Positions 8,036 to 15,429 of a stretch of 18,362 nucleotides of DNA are shown piece by piece; position 1 is the first letter of the stretch, and every line of letters begins with the position of its first letter. Below the pieces are notes generated by a model that made no database searches, was not told the DNA's origin, and saw only the letters and a list, made by a program, of their open reading frames with translations. The stretch is from Betaproteobacteria bacterium (lineage in GTDB: Bacteria; Pseudomonadota; Gammaproteobacteria; Burkholderiales; Burkholderiaceae_C). The position numbers and the translations under genes were made by a program. The DNA lies in NCBI GenBank assembly GCA_009923895.1, contig RFSP01000009.1, positions 1 to 18,362 on the forward strand, written 5' to 3'.

Positions 8036-8968
8036 TCAACGGGGCTCGAAGTTGGCATTCATCTCTTTGGTCCAGAACTCAGGCGCCCAAGCCGGCCAAA
8101 TGTAAGGCAACTCATTCCAGTCTTTGGCTTGCCAGTCTTCGCTGATCTTGTCCATGTCGGCGTAGTACTCAATCCAGCTGCCCCACGGATCACGCACATA
8201 GTAAAAAAGGTTGGAGGCCAGTGCATGCCGGCCAGGCCCAAAGCCCTCTTTGAATCCGGCTTGATGCATTTGCAACGCACCAAAGCCGATGTCATCAATG
8301 GTGTCGACATGAAAGCTGCCGTGCTGAAACCCGCGGTGCGTGCCATTGATCAATCCAAAACAATGATGGTCTCGTACGCCCTCGCCTCCGGACAAGAACG
8401 CCACTTTGCCGGCGGCGCGGTCACTCACGCGAAAACCCAGTGCTTGACAGTAATAAGCCTCGGCTTTTTCCCAATCGGGGGTGTACATCAGCATGTGCCC
8501 CAGTCGATTCGGGCGTATTTGTCGAGGCAGCTCTCGCCAAAGATGCCGATCGGTGCGTGGCAATCCGGTCACGCCCTTGGGGGGAGATTCAGTGGTTGAC
8601 GCCGGTGCGGCAGCCTTGCTGGGTACAGCCACCAAATTGATCCACGTGCCCCATGGGTCTTGAAACCACAAGCCCTCTCGCACCTGCGCGAAGGCTGGGG
8701 TGGTGGTGGGCGTCCCCAAAGCCTTGAGGTGCTCTGCAAAACGCTCCAAGTCTTGGGCTTGCACTGCAAATGAGAGGTGATGGAGCCTCTTTTGCGCTCC
8801 TGGCATCAAGACGATCGCAGCGGGCCCACTTTGCTGGCTGTGCAGCTGCACCGTGTCACCCTGGCGCTGCGAACGCAGCCCATAGGCGGTGTAGAAATCT
8901 TCACCGACCTGGAGATCAGGGACCTCCAGACCATAGCCGGCCAAGTGCTGAATGCGCAGCGTGTGCAT
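8036..8968 (-). CDS. Extradiol ring-cleavage dioxygenase of the VOC superfamily
   Basis: A two-domain type I extradiol dioxygenase, expected to open a catechol-type ring next to the hydroxyls using Fe(II) and O2. Seen in the C-terminal, catalytic half: H158 (LGHMLMYTPD), H216 (QHGSFHV) and E267 (WIEYYADMD) as the 2-His-1-carboxylate triad, with H201 or H202, H248 (GPGRH) and Y257 (YYVRDPWG) matching the second-shell His, His and Tyr of BphC-type enzymes. The spacing H248 to E267 equals that of BphC. The N-terminal half (1-115) is the usual non-catalytic VOC repeat. Length 310 is normal. It starts 11 bases after the Rid-family gene and precedes the amidohydrolase, so cleavage product processing is the likely link. 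The actual catechol substrate is unknown. Confidence 0.88.
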   Translation of the reverse strand: MHTLRIQHLAGYGLEVPDLQVGEDFYTAYGLRSQRQGDTVQLHSQQSGPAAIVLMPGAQKRLHHLSFAVQAQDLERFAEHLKALGTPTTTPAFAQVREGLWFQDPWGTWINLVAVPSKAAAPASTTESPPKGVTGLPRTDRHLWRELPRQIRPNRLGHMLMYTPDWEKAEAYYCQALGFRVSDRAAGKVAFLSGGEGVRDHHCFGLINGTHRGFQHGSFHVDTIDDIGFGALQMHQAGFKEGFGPGRHALASNLFYYVRDPWGSWIEYYADMDKISEDWQAKDWNELPYIWPAWAPEFWTKEMNANFEPR

Positions 8969-8979
8969 GAATGTGAACC

Positions 8980-9375
8980 TCAGTCGGGGATGACGGCGAT
9001 GGCGTTGATTTCGATCAGGTAGTCGGGAGACGTCATCTTGGTCACTTCCACCATGGTGGAGGCGGGCAGGGGTGGCTCAAAATATTCACGACGCACTTTG
9101 TGGATGCGCTCAAAGTGCTCCATATTGCGCACATAGACGTCGACTCGGCAAATGTCTTTGAGCGATCCCCCAGCGGCCTCGGCCGCGGCCTTGAGGTTCT
9201 CGCACACTTGGCGAGTTTGGGCCTCCACGTCGCCCACCCCGGTGATGGAGCCATCGGCTGCACGGGCCGTCATGCCGCTGATAAAAACCAGTTTGCCCCG
9301 CGCCTCAATGGTCGTGGCGTGAGAGAAGTGACCATTGGGTTGGCGCAGTTTGGGTGAGGTGATTTGTTGTTTCAT
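8980..9375 (-). CDS. RidA/YjgF family protein lacking the catalytic arginine
   Basis: A 131-residue Rid-family protein, a trimeric fold that often deaminates enamines or imines. Seen: LVFISGMTARAADGSI at about 29-44, DVEAQTRQVCENL at 49-61, RVDVYVRNMEHF near 77-88 and the C-terminal MVEVTKMTSPDYLIEINAIA. In archetypal RidA the arginine of the PARSCVEV motif (Arg105 in E. coli) binds the substrate carboxylate; here the equivalent sequence is PASTMVEV, so S106 replaces it. This places the protein outside the RidA imine-deaminase group, among Rid paralogues tied to catabolic pathways; 2-aminomuconate deaminases also belong to the wider family. The start has AAGGA 7 bases upstream. It lies 52 bases after the dehydrogenase gene. 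Confidence 0.9.
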   Translation of the reverse strand: MKQQITSPKLRQPNGHFSHATTIEARGKLVFISGMTARAADGSITGVGDVEAQTRQVCENLKAAAEAAGGSLKDICRVDVYVRNMEHFERIHKVRREYFEPPLPASTMVEVTKMTSPDYLIEINAIAVIPD

Positions 9376-9427
9376 TGGGGTGTCCTTGTCAATGGTGAAG
9401 GTGTGAGCCGACGGTGTCGTGTCTTTA

Positions 9428-10480
9428 TCAGCCGACCAGTCGGGTCTTCAGACCGGATCGCTGTGCCTCTTGCTGGAGCTTGTCCACCAGGTCAGCGCCC
9501 AGCAGAACGCCTTGGGCATGTTCCTGACGTCGTGCACGCTCCAGATCGCCCGGAGCGTAAATGGTCTCCACGCCAGGCGCGCGCTTGGACTGTCGAATGA
9601 CTTGGGCAAAGGCCGAGACTTCTGAGTCCACGCCTCGCCCTCCATGCAACCGAGAGGCATCGATGGCGATGAAGGTGTGGGCGCAGTTGTAGGGTGTGGC
9701 GGCGTCACCGTAGAGCGGCTGTACCTGGGCGCCCACGCCGCCGCCAGACAAAGCGCCGCACAGCAAGTCAATGGCCACGGCCAGCCCGAACCCTTTGGGT
9801 CCTGCTGCTGGCAGCAGCATGCCTGCAATGGCTTGCGCGGCTGAGGTGGTGGGCTCTCCTTGCGCATCGGTGGCCCAGCCTTGAGGAATGGCTTGTCCTT
9901 TGGCATCGGCCAATCGGATCTTGCCCATGGCCGTAGCACTCATGGCCATGTCCACCACCAGAGGATCTCCAGACACCGAGGGAAACGCCATGGCCACAGG
10001 GTTGTTCCCCACCACACGCTCAGCTCCGCCAGGGGCCGGCATGAGAGGACGAGTATTGGAAAACGCCATGCCAATCATGTGGGCTGCAGCCACCTGTCGT
10101 GCCCAAAAGCTGGCGGCGCCAAAGTGAAAGGCGTCACGCACGGTGACAGCACTCAGGCCGTGAACTTGCGCCCGTTCCACAGCCAGACGCACGGCGACCT
10201 GCGAAGAAACCTGCCCCAGCGCCTGCTGAGCGCTCATGACCACCAGGCCTCCCAGGTCCTCGACCACACAGGGTCGGGCATGGGCCTTGACGCTCCCGGC
10301 GCGAAGGCGATCCAAGTACATGGGCAACAACATCACCCCATGTGAGGCCACACCTTCCACATCGGCACTGACCAAAGATTCAGCGGTGATCTGGGCATCG
10401 GATGCGCTGACGCCTTGGGCTTGCAACAACTCACGAACCCAATCGGTCAAGACAGGGGCGGCAATGGAGTGGGTGGTCAT
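9428..10480 (-). CDS. LDH2/malate/L-sulfolactate family NAD(P)-dependent dehydrogenase
   Basis: A 350-residue member of the LDH2/MDH2 family, which oxidises 2-hydroxy acids or ureidoglycolate, or reduces 2-oxo acids and cyclic imines. Seen: VEGVASHGVMLLP at 42-53 with catalytic-site H47, FHFGAASFWARQ at 118-129, the cofactor segment VVGNNPVAMAFP at 157-167, VVDMAMSATAMGKI at 175-188 and GPKGFGLAVAIDLLCGAL at 227-244. Length is normal for the family. The ATG at 10480 aligns with family N-termini; the open frame upstream to 10555 would overlap the preceding gene. The ribosome binding site is poor. It follows the Bug gene by 32 bases. Its substrate is unresolved; context suggests a 2-oxo acid or imine made after ring cleavage. 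Confidence 0.9.
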   Translation of the reverse strand: MTTHSIAAPVLTDWVRELLQAQGVSASDAQITAESLVSADVEGVASHGVMLLPMYLDRLRAGSVKAHARPCVVEDLGGLVVMSAQQALGQVSSQVAVRLAVERAQVHGLSAVTVRDAFHFGAASFWARQVAAAHMIGMAFSNTRPLMPAPGGAERVVGNNPVAMAFPSVSGDPLVVDMAMSATAMGKIRLADAKGQAIPQGWATDAQGEPTTSAAQAIAGMLLPAAGPKGFGLAVAIDLLCGALSGGGVGAQVQPLYGDAATPYNCAHTFIAIDASRLHGGRGVDSEVSAFAQVIRQSKRAPGVETIYAPGDLERARRQEHAQGVLLGADLVDKLQQEAQRSGLKTRLVG

Positions 10481-10512
10481 GGGGGATGGAGTCAATCTGG
10501 ATTCAAACTTGA

Positions 10513-11511
10513 TCAATCGGCTTTGGCGCCTGAGCGTCGAACCACGTCTTTCCACTTTCTTGATTCGGTATCGATGTAAGTGGCGAACTCACTGGGCGAG
10601 TCACCGGTGATTTCAACCGCCATCTGAGCAAACCGTGCTCGCAAGGCCGGACCTTGCATGACCTCCCGTATCGAGGCATTGAGCTTTTGTACCACTGCGG
10701 GAGGAGTGCCCGCCGTGGTCACCAAGCCAAACCAGGGCGTGGCTTCAAAGCCTTCAACCCCTTGTTCGGCCACCGTGGGAATCTCTGGCGCGACCGACAG
10801 GCGTTTGAGTTCTGCGACCGCGATGGCCTTCAGCGCACCGCTGCGCACATGCGGCAAGCTGGAGGTGGTGTTGTCAAACATCATCAGCACATGACCCGCC
10901 AAGACGTCATTGAGCGCAGGTGCGCTGCCTTTGTAGGGCGTGTGCACGGCTTCCATGCCCGTTCGGGCCTTCAACAACTCCATGGCCAGGTGCCCGCTGG
11001 ACGCGTTGCCTTGAGAGGCGTAGGTGGCTTTAGACGGATGCGACTTGACGTAGGCGATGAGCTCGCGCAGCGAGTTGACCGGCAAGTCCTTGGACACCAC
11101 CAACACCAAAGGTGCAATGGCCACGCGGGTAATCGGTGCGAAGGCGGTCTTGGGATCAAAAGGCAGGCTCGGGTACAAGCTTTCATTGACCGCCAAAGGT
11201 CCTGGCGCAGTCATGACCAGCGTGTGTCCGTCGGCCGGTGCCTTGGCCACTATGTCAGCGCCGACGTTGCCGTTGGCTCCCGGACGGTTTTCAATGACCA
11301 CCGTTTGCCCCAAGCTTTTGCTCAGCCCGTCGCCGATGGCCCGGGACAGCAGGTCGGCCGTCCCACCCGGGGGATAGCTCACGATCAACCGCAGCGGCTT
11401 GGCAGGAAAGGCGGCCGGTGCAGCGCTTTGCGCTTGCGCCTGCACAGGCAAGGCCAGGGCGCAGAATCCCATCCACAGCGCCAAGGCCCATCGAGCAGTG
11501 AGTGACTTCAT
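10513..11511 (-). CDS. Bug-family (TctC-like) periplasmic solute-binding protein
   Basis: A periplasmic binding protein of the tripartite tricarboxylate transporter receptor family, abundant in Burkholderiales, which typically binds carboxylated metabolites. Seen: a signal peptide ending near VQA/AQA at residues 24-26, then LRLIVSYPPGGTADLL at 40-55, VVIENRPGANGNVGADIVA at 71-89, the segment TYASQGNASSGHLAMELL and YKGSAPALNDVLAGHV. Length 332 is normal. No TctA or TctB membrane partner lies in the window, so it is an orphan receptor that would need a membrane partner elsewhere or act as a sensor. It starts 8 bases after the cupin gene stop and is part of the minus-strand catabolic arm. Confidence 0.93.
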   Translation of the reverse strand: MKSLTARWALALWMGFCALALPVQAQAQSAAPAAFPAKPLRLIVSYPPGGTADLLSRAIGDGLSKSLGQTVVIENRPGANGNVGADIVAKAPADGHTLVMTAPGPLAVNESLYPSLPFDPKTAFAPITRVAIAPLVLVVSKDLPVNSLRELIAYVKSHPSKATYASQGNASSGHLAMELLKARTGMEAVHTPYKGSAPALNDVLAGHVLMMFDNTTSSLPHVRSGALKAIAVAELKRLSVAPEIPTVAEQGVEGFEATPWFGLVTTAGTPPAVVQKLNASIREVMQGPALRARFAQMAVEITGDSPSEFATYIDTESRKWKDVVRRSGAKAD

Positions 11512-11519
11512 GGCGGTGC

Positions 11520-11942
11520 TCAGTGTGCGTCTCTTTCGTCGGTATACCAGTCGGGCTTTTGAGGGTAATGAGGCCCGTCATAGATCTCCAGCACCACCGT
11601 CTCCTCGTGGGCCAAAGTGGGGCCATGGACATTTCCTTTGGGATTGCAATAAAAAGCACCGGGAACCAGTGTGACCCCTGTGCGGGTGTACTCGTACTTG
11701 CCGCTCAGACAGAACATGAATTGGTTGGAGGCGTGCATGTGGGGGCTGGGAATGCTGCATCCCTTTTCAAATTTGATGAGGGCCATGCTCGCGCCAGTGG
11801 CCTCATCTCGCCAAAGCATCTTCTCAAACAAGCCCGGTAAGGATTTGGGGCGCCAGTCAACTGCGCCGGTGTGTATGAGAATCTCGGCGAGGCTGGGTGC
11901 TCCAGCGGGCAACGAGGGCAGGGTGGACAGGGGAGTGGACAT
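11520..11942 (-). CDS. Single-domain cupin protein
   Basis: A 140-residue cupin of unknown substrate. Seen: first cupin motif region GCSIPSPHMHASNQF at 61-75 with H68 and H70 but Q74 where a metal-binding Glu is usual, and second motif GAFYCNPKGNVHGPT at 95-109 with H106. A metal site of three histidines plus Gln is thus possible. The N-terminal part (LPGLFEKMLWRDEATGASMALIKFEKG, read in two parts) resembles ChrR-type and 2,4'-dihydroxyacetophenone-dioxygenase-like cupins. It could be an oxygenase, isomerase or ligand sensor. AGAGGAGA lies 6 bases upstream of the start, one of the strongest ribosome binding sites in the arm. It lies between the permease and the Bug gene, 42 bases after the former. 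Confidence 0.85.
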   Translation of the reverse strand: MSTPLSTLPSLPAGAPSLAEILIHTGAVDWRPKSLPGLFEKMLWRDEATGASMALIKFEKGCSIPSPHMHASNQFMFCLSGKYEYTRTGVTLVPGAFYCNPKGNVHGPTLAHEETVVLEIYDGPHYPQKPDWYTDERDAH

Positions 11943-11984
11943 GAAGTCTCCTCTAAAAATGGAAAACCATGGCGGGCATTGGAT

Positions 11985-12755
11985 TCAATGTTTGGGAGTG
12001 GGGGGTGGCAACCAAGGCGCCAAGAGCCGCTCAATACCGACCACCAGCAGGTAAGCCACCGTACCCAAGACCGACAAGGCAAACAAAGCCGCAAAAGCCA
12101 AGGCGGTGTTGATTTGAGAGGTGGCGCTCAACAGCAAGAAGCCGAGCCCCTCGCTGGCACCGATGAACTCACCAATGACGGCACCAATCACTGCCAGCGT
12201 CACCGCCACTTTGGCACCGGTCACGACGAAGGGCAGAGCCGCTGGAAATTGCACCATGGTGAAGGTCTGCCAGCGCGAACTGCGCAGGCTGCGCGCCAAT
12301 TCAAGCAGTTCCTTGGGCGTGGATTGCAGGCCAGCGGCCGTGTCCACGATGATGGGGAAGAAAGCCACCAACCACGCGATGGCCAGCTTGGACTCGATGC
12401 CTGTGCCCAGCCAAACCAACAAAATGGGCGCCAGGGCCACCTTGGGCACGGATTGCAGTGCCACCAAGAGTGGATAAAACATGAAATTGGCCCACCGAAA
12501 CAGGGACACGGCCACCGCAATGGGAATGCCCAGCAGCAAAGCCAACAAGAAGCCATAAAGGGTGGCTTTGAAAGTGATCCAGCCTTCGCTGAGGAGCGCA
12601 GGACCATGACTGATCATGGCTTTGAGCACCTCCAAGGGGGTCGGCAACACGGCTGAAGGGACCTTCCAGACCATGCACACGCCGGCCCAAACCGCCAGCA
12701 GCAGGCAAACCCCCACCACCGGATAGACGATGCGTTCCCAGTGGGCGCGGCTCAT
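11985..12755 (-). CDS. NitT/TauT-type ABC transporter permease
   Basis: Inner-membrane permease of a SsuC/TauC-like importer. The 256-residue protein has about six hydrophobic segments, near residues 9-28, 65-86, 92-112, 123-142, 174-198 and 218-244. Seen: the EAA loop that contacts the ATPase, ELLELARSLRSSRWQTFTMV followed by QFPAALPFVVTG (149-180). Length is typical. Its start overlaps the ATPase stop by 4 bases (ATGA), which indicates translational coupling. The matching solute-binding protein is on the opposite strand at 14422, across the shared control region. The substrate class of this family ranges from sulfonates and nitrate to aromatic acids and pyrimidine precursors; catabolic neighbours favour an aromatic or N-heteroaromatic acid. 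Confidence 0.93.
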   Translation of the reverse strand: MSRAHWERIVYPVVGVCLLLAVWAGVCMVWKVPSAVLPTPLEVLKAMISHGPALLSEGWITFKATLYGFLLALLLGIPIAVAVSLFRWANFMFYPLLVALQSVPKVALAPILLVWLGTGIESKLAIAWLVAFFPIIVDTAAGLQSTPKELLELARSLRSSRWQTFTMVQFPAALPFVVTGAKVAVTLAVIGAVIGEFIGASEGLGFLLLSATSQINTALAFAALFALSVLGTVAYLLVVGIERLLAPWLPPPTPKH

Positions 12756-13567
12756 CGGGCGGCCTCCGTCGATCTTTCGGGTGTTGAATGACCGGTCACG
12801 ATGCCCAAGGCCTCGCTGGCACGCCGCTCAATATCGGCAAACTCGTGGGAGAACCGAATCTCTTGGTTGCGGGGATTGGGCAGTGTCACCGGAAGCTCAA
12901 GCGCCACCCGAGCCGGCCGACGGCTGAAGACCAACACCTTGTCGGCCAAATACACGGCCTCAGAAATGGAGTGCGTGACAAACAGAATCGAGGCACCGGT
13001 CTCCTTTCGGATGCGCAGCAGCAGGTCGTTCATCTCCATGCGTGTGAGTTCATCCAAAGCACCAAACGGTTCGTCCATCAGCAGCAAACGCGGTGCATGG
13101 ATGAGCGCCCGGCACAGCGACACGCGTTGTTGCATGCCGCCAGAAAGCTGGTGAGGTCTCACCTTTTCAAATCCGGACAGGCCCACAATGTCCAACAACT
13201 CTCTGGCGCGCTCACGTGCCTTGGCGTCATTGCGACCCAGCACTTCCATGGGGTACAGCACATTGTCAAGCACATGTCGCCAGGGCATGAGAGACGGCGC
13301 CTGAAAGACGAACCCATAGTCCCCATAAGGGCCTTGCACCTCGTGCCCGCCCACGCTCACACGTCCTGAGGTGTAAGGCATCAGACCTGCCACGATGCGC
13401 AGCAAGGTGGTCTTGCCGCAACCACTGGGGCCCAGCAGTGACACCACCTCGCCTTCTTCAAAGGTAAAAGACGCGTCGTCGAGCGCCACCAAGTCCTCGA
13501 GGGCGCCGCGGCCCAAGTCTTGCGCTGGAAACACCTTGCGCGCGTTTTGAATGACACCAAAGGGCAT
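12752..13567 (-). CDS. NitT/TauT-type ABC transporter ATP-binding protein
   Basis: Cytoplasmic ATPase of the importer, 271 residues. Seen: Walker A GPSGCGKT at 46-53, Q-loop glutamine Q89 in FVFQAPSLMPW, signature LSGGMQQR at 141-148, Walker B LLLMDEP at 161-167, D-loop ALD at 170-172 and switch histidine H199 in FVTHS. The C-terminal segment VFSRRPARVALELPVTLPNPR, which follows the switch region, is typical of SsuB/TauB-like proteins. It is the first gene of the minus-strand arm; its ATG lies about 26 bases after the predicted transcription start. The Shine-Dalgarno match is weak. A regulatory ACT or TOBE extension is absent. Confidence 0.95.
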   Translation of the reverse strand: MPFGVIQNARKVFPAQDLGRGALEDLVALDDASFTFEEGEVVSLLGPSGCGKTTLLRIVAGLMPYTSGRVSVGGHEVQGPYGDYGFVFQAPSLMPWRHVLDNVLYPMEVLGRNDAKARERARELLDIVGLSGFEKVRPHQLSGGMQQRVSLCRALIHAPRLLLMDEPFGALDELTRMEMNDLLLRIRKETGASILFVTHSISEAVYLADKVLVFSRRPARVALELPVTLPNPRNQEIRFSHEFADIERRASEALGIVTGHSTPERSTEAAR

Positions 13568-13574
13568 GAGAGGC

Positions 13575-13628
13575 TTGCGATCCAGAAGTCTTGTGATATA
13601 TCATCAAAAATATCACGACACTTGTCAA
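13575..13628. promoter_or_regulatory. Divergent overlapping promoters with GntR operator candidate
   Basis: This lies in the 72-base gap between the two arms. Minus direction: -35 TTGACA (13628-13623, perfect consensus), 17-base spacer, -10 GATGAT (13605-13600). Plus direction: -35 TTGCGA (13575-13580), 18-base spacer, -10 TATCAT (13599-13604). An inverted repeat covers both -10 boxes: left arm AGTCTTGTGATAT (13587-13599) and right arm ATATCACGACACT (13610-13622) match at 11 of 13 positions across a 10-base spacer, with a perfect GTGATAT/ATATCAC core. TGATATATCA (13594-13603) is itself a perfect palindrome. Binding by the adjacent GntR protein would block both promoters, so autoregulation and coordinate control are expected. 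This is inferred; no binding data exist here. Confidence 0.65.
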
Positions 13629-13639
13629 GCCATCCGTTG

Positions 13640-14425
13640 ATGACCTCCGCGACCAAGACACCTTTGACGGTCCAAGCCTATGAGGAAATCAAAGGCCGCA
13701 TCCTGTCCATGGAACTGCGACCGGGGCAATTCTTGAACGAGTCCACCTTGTGTGAAATGTTGGGCATTGGCCGCATGCCTGTGCATCAAGCCATTCACCG
13801 CTTGCAAACCGAGGGGCTGCTGGAAGTCATTCCGCGCAAAGGGTTGGTCGTTCGATCAGACTCTTTGCATGACATATTGGAAATGCTTGAAGCGCGAATG
13901 GCCATCGAGCCCAATATTGCAGCCATGGCCGCCGAGCGCATTTCTTCGCAAGGCGTGGATGCTCTCAAAGACTTGCTGCAGCAGTCCAAGGGGCTGGTGC
14001 ATCAGACCCAAAGGTCGGCTTTCCGTGCCATCGATCGCGCTTTTCACCTCGCCATTGGTGAGGGCTCTGGCAACCGCACACTGGCCGACACCCTGCGTCC
14101 TTTGCACGAGCGTTCTGACCTCATTTGGCATTTGCGCATCATGCCCAGAGACGGTTTGCAGGTGACCCAACGCGAACATGAAGCGGTGCTCAAAGCCGTT
14201 GTGCGCCGCGATTCCCAGGGTGCTCGCGAGGCGATGCAAGCCCACTTGATGTCGCTTTATCAACGCGTGCTGGCAGCTTCGATGCAGGCACAGCCCGTTT
14301 CAGGTCCTGCTTTGGCTGCCATGCCTGAGCGTGTCAAATCTTCTCAAATTCCCCGATCGGCGCGCACACCGCGTCACACTCATTCTCTGCGTTTGTCCCA
14401 CCCTCACTCCAAGGAACGATCATGA
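13640..14425 (+). CDS. GntR-family transcriptional regulator, FCD subfamily
   Basis: A 261-residue regulator. Seen: N-terminal winged helix-turn-helix at about 10-72 (VQAYEEIKGRILSMELRPGQ, then NESTLCEMLGIGRMPVHQAI and RLQTEGLLEVIPRKGLVV), and a C-terminal FCD effector domain at about 77-212. The FCD metal-site residues appear as D132 and H136 (DRAFH), H180 (REHEAV) and H202 (QAHL). FCD domains usually bind carboxylic-acid effectors. The ATG at 13640 places the HTH at the usual distance; the frame is open further upstream but would run into the ATPase gene. Residues 231-261 form a Ser/Arg/His-rich tail beyond the family's normal end. The stop overlaps the next gene by 4 bases. It is the probable repressor of both arms. 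Confidence 0.92.
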   Translation: MTSATKTPLTVQAYEEIKGRILSMELRPGQFLNESTLCEMLGIGRMPVHQAIHRLQTEGLLEVIPRKGLVVRSDSLHDILEMLEARMAIEPNIAAMAAERISSQGVDALKDLLQQSKGLVHQTQRSAFRAIDRAFHLAIGEGSGNRTLADTLRPLHERSDLIWHLRIMPRDGLQVTQREHEAVLKAVVRRDSQGAREAMQAHLMSLYQRVLAASMQAQPVSGPALAAMPERVKSSQIPRSARTPRHTHSLRLSHPHSKERS

Positions 14426-15426
14426 AGCTAGTCAAGAGAATCCTCCTCGCCGGCTTAACGGCTTGCACCGTTTTGGGTACGCCCGCCATGGCGCAAGACA
14501 AAGATGTCAAGTTCGCCCTGGACTTCATCCCCTTGGGCCGCCACGCACCGTGGTACGTGGCCTTGGACAAGGGTTACTTCAAGGAAGAAAAGCTCAACGT
14601 CACCATCTTGCCCACCAAAGGCACAGCCGATGCGGTGCGGTACGTCGAGTCTGGTCTCGCTGAATTCGGGTTCATTGACATCCCCAGCCTGGTGGCCTCG
14701 GGCAGCGCAGGCGCCTCGGTGCGCATTGTGGCGGCGAACTATCAAAAGCCCCCTTACTGTGTCTTCAGCCTCAATCCAGGCGCCAACGTGTCCTCCCCCA
14801 AAGACATGGTCGGCCTGGAGGTGGGGTCCAGCAGCGCGTCTTTCATGCCTCGCATCTTTGCCGCGTTCATGAAGATGAACAACCTCGATCCCAGTACGCT
14901 CAAAATCGTTAATATTGATGCGGGCGCTCGTGTTCCCATGCTGGTGTCTCGCAAGGTGCCGGCCATTGACCAGTTCTTGATGGGCGAGCCCTCCATCCGT
15001 CGTGCGGCGCAAGATGCCCAACCCAAGTGCCTGCTGTTGGGGGACTATGGTCTGGACATCTATGCCAACAGCATCGGAGTCAAAGAGGAACTTCTCAAGA
15101 GCAACCCAGAGATGGTGCGTGGCTTTGTGCGTGCCGCTCTGCGCGGTTGGCAATACGCCCTCAACAATCCCGAAGAGGCGGCCACCATTCAGGTCAAATA
15201 CCTGAAGGCCTTGAACCCCGAAATCATTGTGGATGAACTCAAGATCCTCAAGCGCATCGCCATCACGCCCGATGTGCAGCAGGGCGGGTACGGCGCCATC
15301 AACATGGCCAAAATGAAGCGCACGGTGGACTTCATCAACAACAATGTCGATGTGGCAGGAACCAAGCTCACCGCCGAAGGCATCTACGCTCCAGGCTTTT
15401 TGCCGTCGACACCCATCAAGCCCTGA
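14422..15426 (+). CDS. NitT/TauT-type ABC transporter substrate-binding protein (NMT1/THI5-like)
   Basis: Periplasmic binding protein of the importer, 334 residues. Seen: signal peptide MKLVKRILLAGLTACTVLGT with an AMA cleavage site at residues 22-24, then VKFALDFIPLGRHAPWYVAL and DKGYFKEEKLNVTI, the N-terminal hallmark of NMT1/THI5-like binding proteins, followed by GTADAVRYVESGLAEFGFID and GLEVGSSSASF. AAGGA lies 6 bases upstream of the start. The gene overlaps gntR by 4 bases and precedes the monooxygenase by 3 bases. The partner permease and ATPase lie on the other arm of the same control region. Its ligand is unknown; the genetic context favours an aromatic or N-heteroaromatic acid rather than a thiamine precursor. 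Confidence 0.93.
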   Translation: MKLVKRILLAGLTACTVLGTPAMAQDKDVKFALDFIPLGRHAPWYVALDKGYFKEEKLNVTILPTKGTADAVRYVESGLAEFGFIDIPSLVASGSAGASVRIVAANYQKPPYCVFSLNPGANVSSPKDMVGLEVGSSSASFMPRIFAAFMKMNNLDPSTLKIVNIDAGARVPMLVSRKVPAIDQFLMGEPSIRRAAQDAQPKCLLLGDYGLDIYANSIGVKEELLKSNPEMVRGFVRAALRGWQYALNNPEEAATIQVKYLKALNPEIIVDELKILKRIAITPDVQQGGYGAINMAKMKRTVDFINNNVDVAGTKLTAEGIYAPGFLPSTPIKP

Positions 15427-15429
15427 GCG

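Noticed and set aside
8031..8039. TTG start at 8039 for the amidohydrolase
   Set aside because: It overlaps the preceding stop codon, and the ATG at 8030 gives the family start MTDIDVHTH.
10481..10555. Upstream start at 10555 for the LDH2-family dehydrogenase
   Set aside because: The added 25 residues overlap the Bug gene and do not resemble family N-termini.
13520..13639. Upstream start at 13520 for the GntR regulator
   Set aside because: It would begin inside the divergent ATPase gene and run across the promoter and operator; the ATG at 13640 fits the HTH position.
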